A DNA stretch of 16,080 bases, from contig DFIB01000140.1 in NCBI GenBank assembly GCA_002371375.1, positions 1 to 16,080 of the forward strand, read 5' to 3'. The DNA is from Mageeibacillus sp. UBA3708 (lineage in GTDB: Bacteria > Bacillota > Clostridia > Saccharofermentanales > Saccharofermentanaceae). The notes below the pieces were generated by a model, which was given only the letters and a program-made list of their open reading frames with translations, was not told the DNA's origin and did no database searches. Shown here one piece after another: positions 14,550 to 16,080 of this stretch (positions within the stretch are counted from its first letter, which is position 1; each line of letters begins with the position of its first letter). Made by a program: the position numbers and the translations under genes.

Positions 14550-15343
14550 GCTTTCACCTCCCCTGCCTTCTTTGCCGCGATCATCTCATCGAGAGACTGA
14601 ACAGTGAGATCCTCACCCTTGTAGCATCCGAGAGGATACTGGGGAAGCATCTTCTCTTTCAGCCAACCCATGGCCTCGATAGGCTCCTTGCCCCAGTTGG
14701 TAGGACAGATGGAGAGGAACTCCACGAATGAGAATCCAAGACCTGCCTGCTGAACCTTGAATGCCTTCTTAACAGCCTTCTTGGCGTTGGTAATGTTCTT
14801 GAAATCAGTAAGGGATACACGCTCGATGTAAGCAGCACCTGTGAGATTTGCAAGAAGTTCTGCGACATTGATGGGGTAACCCTGATAAGAAGCATCACGT
14901 CCGAAGGGTGATGTTGTAGTTACCTGACCGAGCAGAGTTGTGGGAGCCATCTGACCTGAAGTCATACCGTAAACGGCGTTATTGATGAAGAATACCGTGA
15001 TCTTCTCCCCTCTTGCAGCAGCGTGAATGATCTCGGCACATCCGATGGATGCAAGGTCGCCGTCTCCCTGATATGTGAAAACAGTCTGATCCTTGAGATT
15101 ACGCTTGATGCCTGTAGCGACTGCAGGTGCTCTTCCGTGAGCAGCCTGTACCATGTCGCAGTTGAAATACTCATAAGAGTTATACGAACATCCTACAGAA
15201 GCAACACCGACGGTAGTTCCGAGAATACCCATCTCTACCATTGACTCGGCAATGATCCTGTGTGCGATGCCGTGTGTACATCCAGGGCAATAGTGAAACG
15301 GTTTATCAGTAAGCCCTTCCGTCTTCTGGAAAACAATAGCCAT
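14546..15343 (-). CDS. 2-oxoacid:ferredoxin oxidoreductase, beta subunit (TPP-binding)
   Basis: A 265-residue subunit carrying thiamine diphosphate and the proximal [4Fe-4S] cluster. Cluster cysteines fit the family spacing: C19 and C22 (YCPGCTHG), C52 (GCSYN) and C213 (SICPTNW). The TPP motif is QGDGDLASIG (92-101) followed by NNAVYGMTSGQMAPTT (121-136). The complex decarboxylates a 2-oxoacid to acyl-CoA and reduces ferredoxin, so the cell is an anaerobe or close to one. AAGGAGGT precedes the ATG, which overlaps the alpha stop by one base (TAATG). Codon choice is strongly biased, suggesting high expression. Confidence 0.95.
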   Translation of the reverse strand: MAIVFQKTEGLTDKPFHYCPGCTHGIAHRIIAESMVEMGILGTTVGVASVGCSYNSYEYFNCDMVQAAHGRAPAVATGIKRNLKDQTVFTYQGDGDLASIGCAEIIHAAARGEKITVFFINNAVYGMTSGQMAPTTLLGQVTTTSPFGRDASYQGYPINVAELLANLTGAAYIERVSLTDFKNITNAKKAVKKAFKVQQAGLGFSFVEFLSICPTNWGKEPIEAMGWLKEKMLPQYPLGCYKGEDLTVQSLDEMIAAKKAGEVKA

Positions 15344-16080
15344 TACACATTACCTCCTTCATGAATTGCTACGATCTTGTCGAGGATCTCCTTCTGTGTG
15401 GGGAGATTGCCGCCCATTCTTCCGTGGAAGTAGACAGGCTTTGCACCGTTAACAGCGAGCTTAACATCCTCGATCATCTGACCTGCATTGAGCTCAACAT
15501 CAAGGAACGCCTTAACGTTAGGCAAAGCAGCAGTCTTTGCGATGATCTCCTCAGGGAACGGCCAGAGAGTAATAGGTCTGATCATTCCGACCTTGATCCC
15601 CATCTCGGCTGCCTGCCTGATGACATTCTTGGAGATTCTTGAGCATGTTGAGAAAGCCGTGATAACGATCTCGGCATCTTCAAGACCATATGCCTCGTAT
15701 CTTACTTCATTCTTCTTGATGAGAGCATACTTCTCCTGAAGTTCAAGGTTCTTAACCTCAAGAACGTCAGGGTTGATGTAGATGGAAGTAACCGTGTTGT
15801 GCTCTCTCTTATATGAACCGTCTTCCTTGTAGCCCCTGCCGTTGCAAGCCCAGGGCTTATCGTATGTCTCGATAGGCTCTTCGTCACGGAAAGCGACAGG
15901 CTCCATCATCTGACCCAGAGTACCGTCACCGAGGATCATTACGAGATTCCTGTACTTATCGGCGAGGTTGAATGCCTCGACAGTAAGTTCATACAGTTCC
16001 TGAACTGAAGCGGGAGCAATGACGATATTTCTGTAGTCACCGTGTCCGCCGCCCTTTGTAGCCTGGAAATAGTCACCCTG
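15343..16080 (-). CDS. vorB: 2-oxoacid:ferredoxin oxidoreductase, alpha subunit (partial)
   Basis: The C-terminal 245 residues of the alpha subunit; the frame is open through the right edge of the window, where the gene continues. Its visible part begins QGDYFQATKGGGHGDYRNIV, typical of the pyrimidine-binding domain of VorB/KorA proteins. It then has MILGDGTLGQMMEPV and the transketolase-C-like domain (VITAFSTCSRISKNV ... GMIRPITLWPFPEEI) and ends MGGNLPTQKEILDKIVAIHE. An internal ATG at 15939 is not the start. This gene leads the alpha-beta-gamma order; a small ferredoxin-type delta gene may lie further upstream, outside the window. The symbol follows usual annotation of this arrangement; substrate specificity is not proven. 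Confidence 0.9.
   Translation of the reverse strand, partial: QGDYFQATKGGGHGDYRNIVIAPASVQELYELTVEAFNLADKYRNLVMILGDGTLGQMMEPVAFRDEEPIETYDKPWACNGRGYKEDGSYKREHNTVTSIYINPDVLEVKNLELQEKYALIKKNEVRYEAYGLEDAEIVITAFSTCSRISKNVIRQAAEMGIKVGMIRPITLWPFPEEIIAKTAALPNVKAFLDVELNAGQMIEDVKLAVNGAKPVYFHGRMGGNLPTQKEILDKIVAIHEGGNV

Overview
The window reads as a chromosomal segment of an anaerobic low-to-mid G+C Firmicute, most likely a clostridium of the Lachnospiraceae type. The evidence is the NAD-dependent ligase, a choline-binding-type wall repeat protein, a CXXC DUF1858 protein, a ferredoxin-dependent 2-oxoacid oxidoreductase, strong AGGAGG ribosome sites and Gram-positive style promoters. This placement is an inference from gene content, not a database match. 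No rRNA, tRNA, CRISPR array, insertion sequence or prophage was found.

Layout. Positions 1-334 hold no convincing gene, only a decayed-looking stretch and a possible very short RNA on the + strand. Positions 335-2759 (minus) are a tight operon: dinB (DNA polymerase IV), a YhcC-type radical SAM protein and a two-helix membrane protein. A LexA-like box lies between an extended -10 promoter and dinB. Divergent from it is an OmpR-type response regulator (2939-3634) whose receiver lacks the conserved lysine. A bidirectional terminator separates it from a small DUF1858 gene (3727-3930, minus). The histone-like protein HU (4146-4418, +) follows, with a strong promoter and terminator.

Next, reading on the minus strand from 9139 down to 5161, comes a five-gene operon: a PC4/YdbC-family ssDNA-binding protein, a six-helix membrane protein, ligA, 5-formyltetrahydrofolate cyclo-ligase and a small membrane protein. 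A possible Spo0A-C-like protein lies further downstream (4473-5045). A membrane-anchored metallophosphoesterase (9182-9973, +) is divergent from this operon. It converges on an Agr/Com-like two-component pair: a GHKL sensor kinase at 10679-12058 and a LytTR regulator at 9979-10686, both minus. No peptide-signal gene is visible beside the pair.

Upstream on the minus strand is a secreted protein built almost wholly of wall-binding repeats (12392-13873), followed by the orphan 3' end of a different surface-protein gene (12211-12402). The right end carries three subunits of a 2-oxoacid:ferredoxin oxidoreductase (alpha, cut by the window edge, then beta and gamma), overlapping by 1-4 bases and ending at a hairpin near 13953-13982.

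Much of the window is housekeeping: DNA repair and joining, chromosome packing, folate and 2-oxoacid metabolism, and signalling. No complete new defence or mobile system was recognised. The less ordinary points are the surface-protein remnant, the degenerate receiver, clamp-binding-like motifs in LigA and DinB, the three-repeat periodicity of the wall protein, the LexA-like box and the short RNA candidate.
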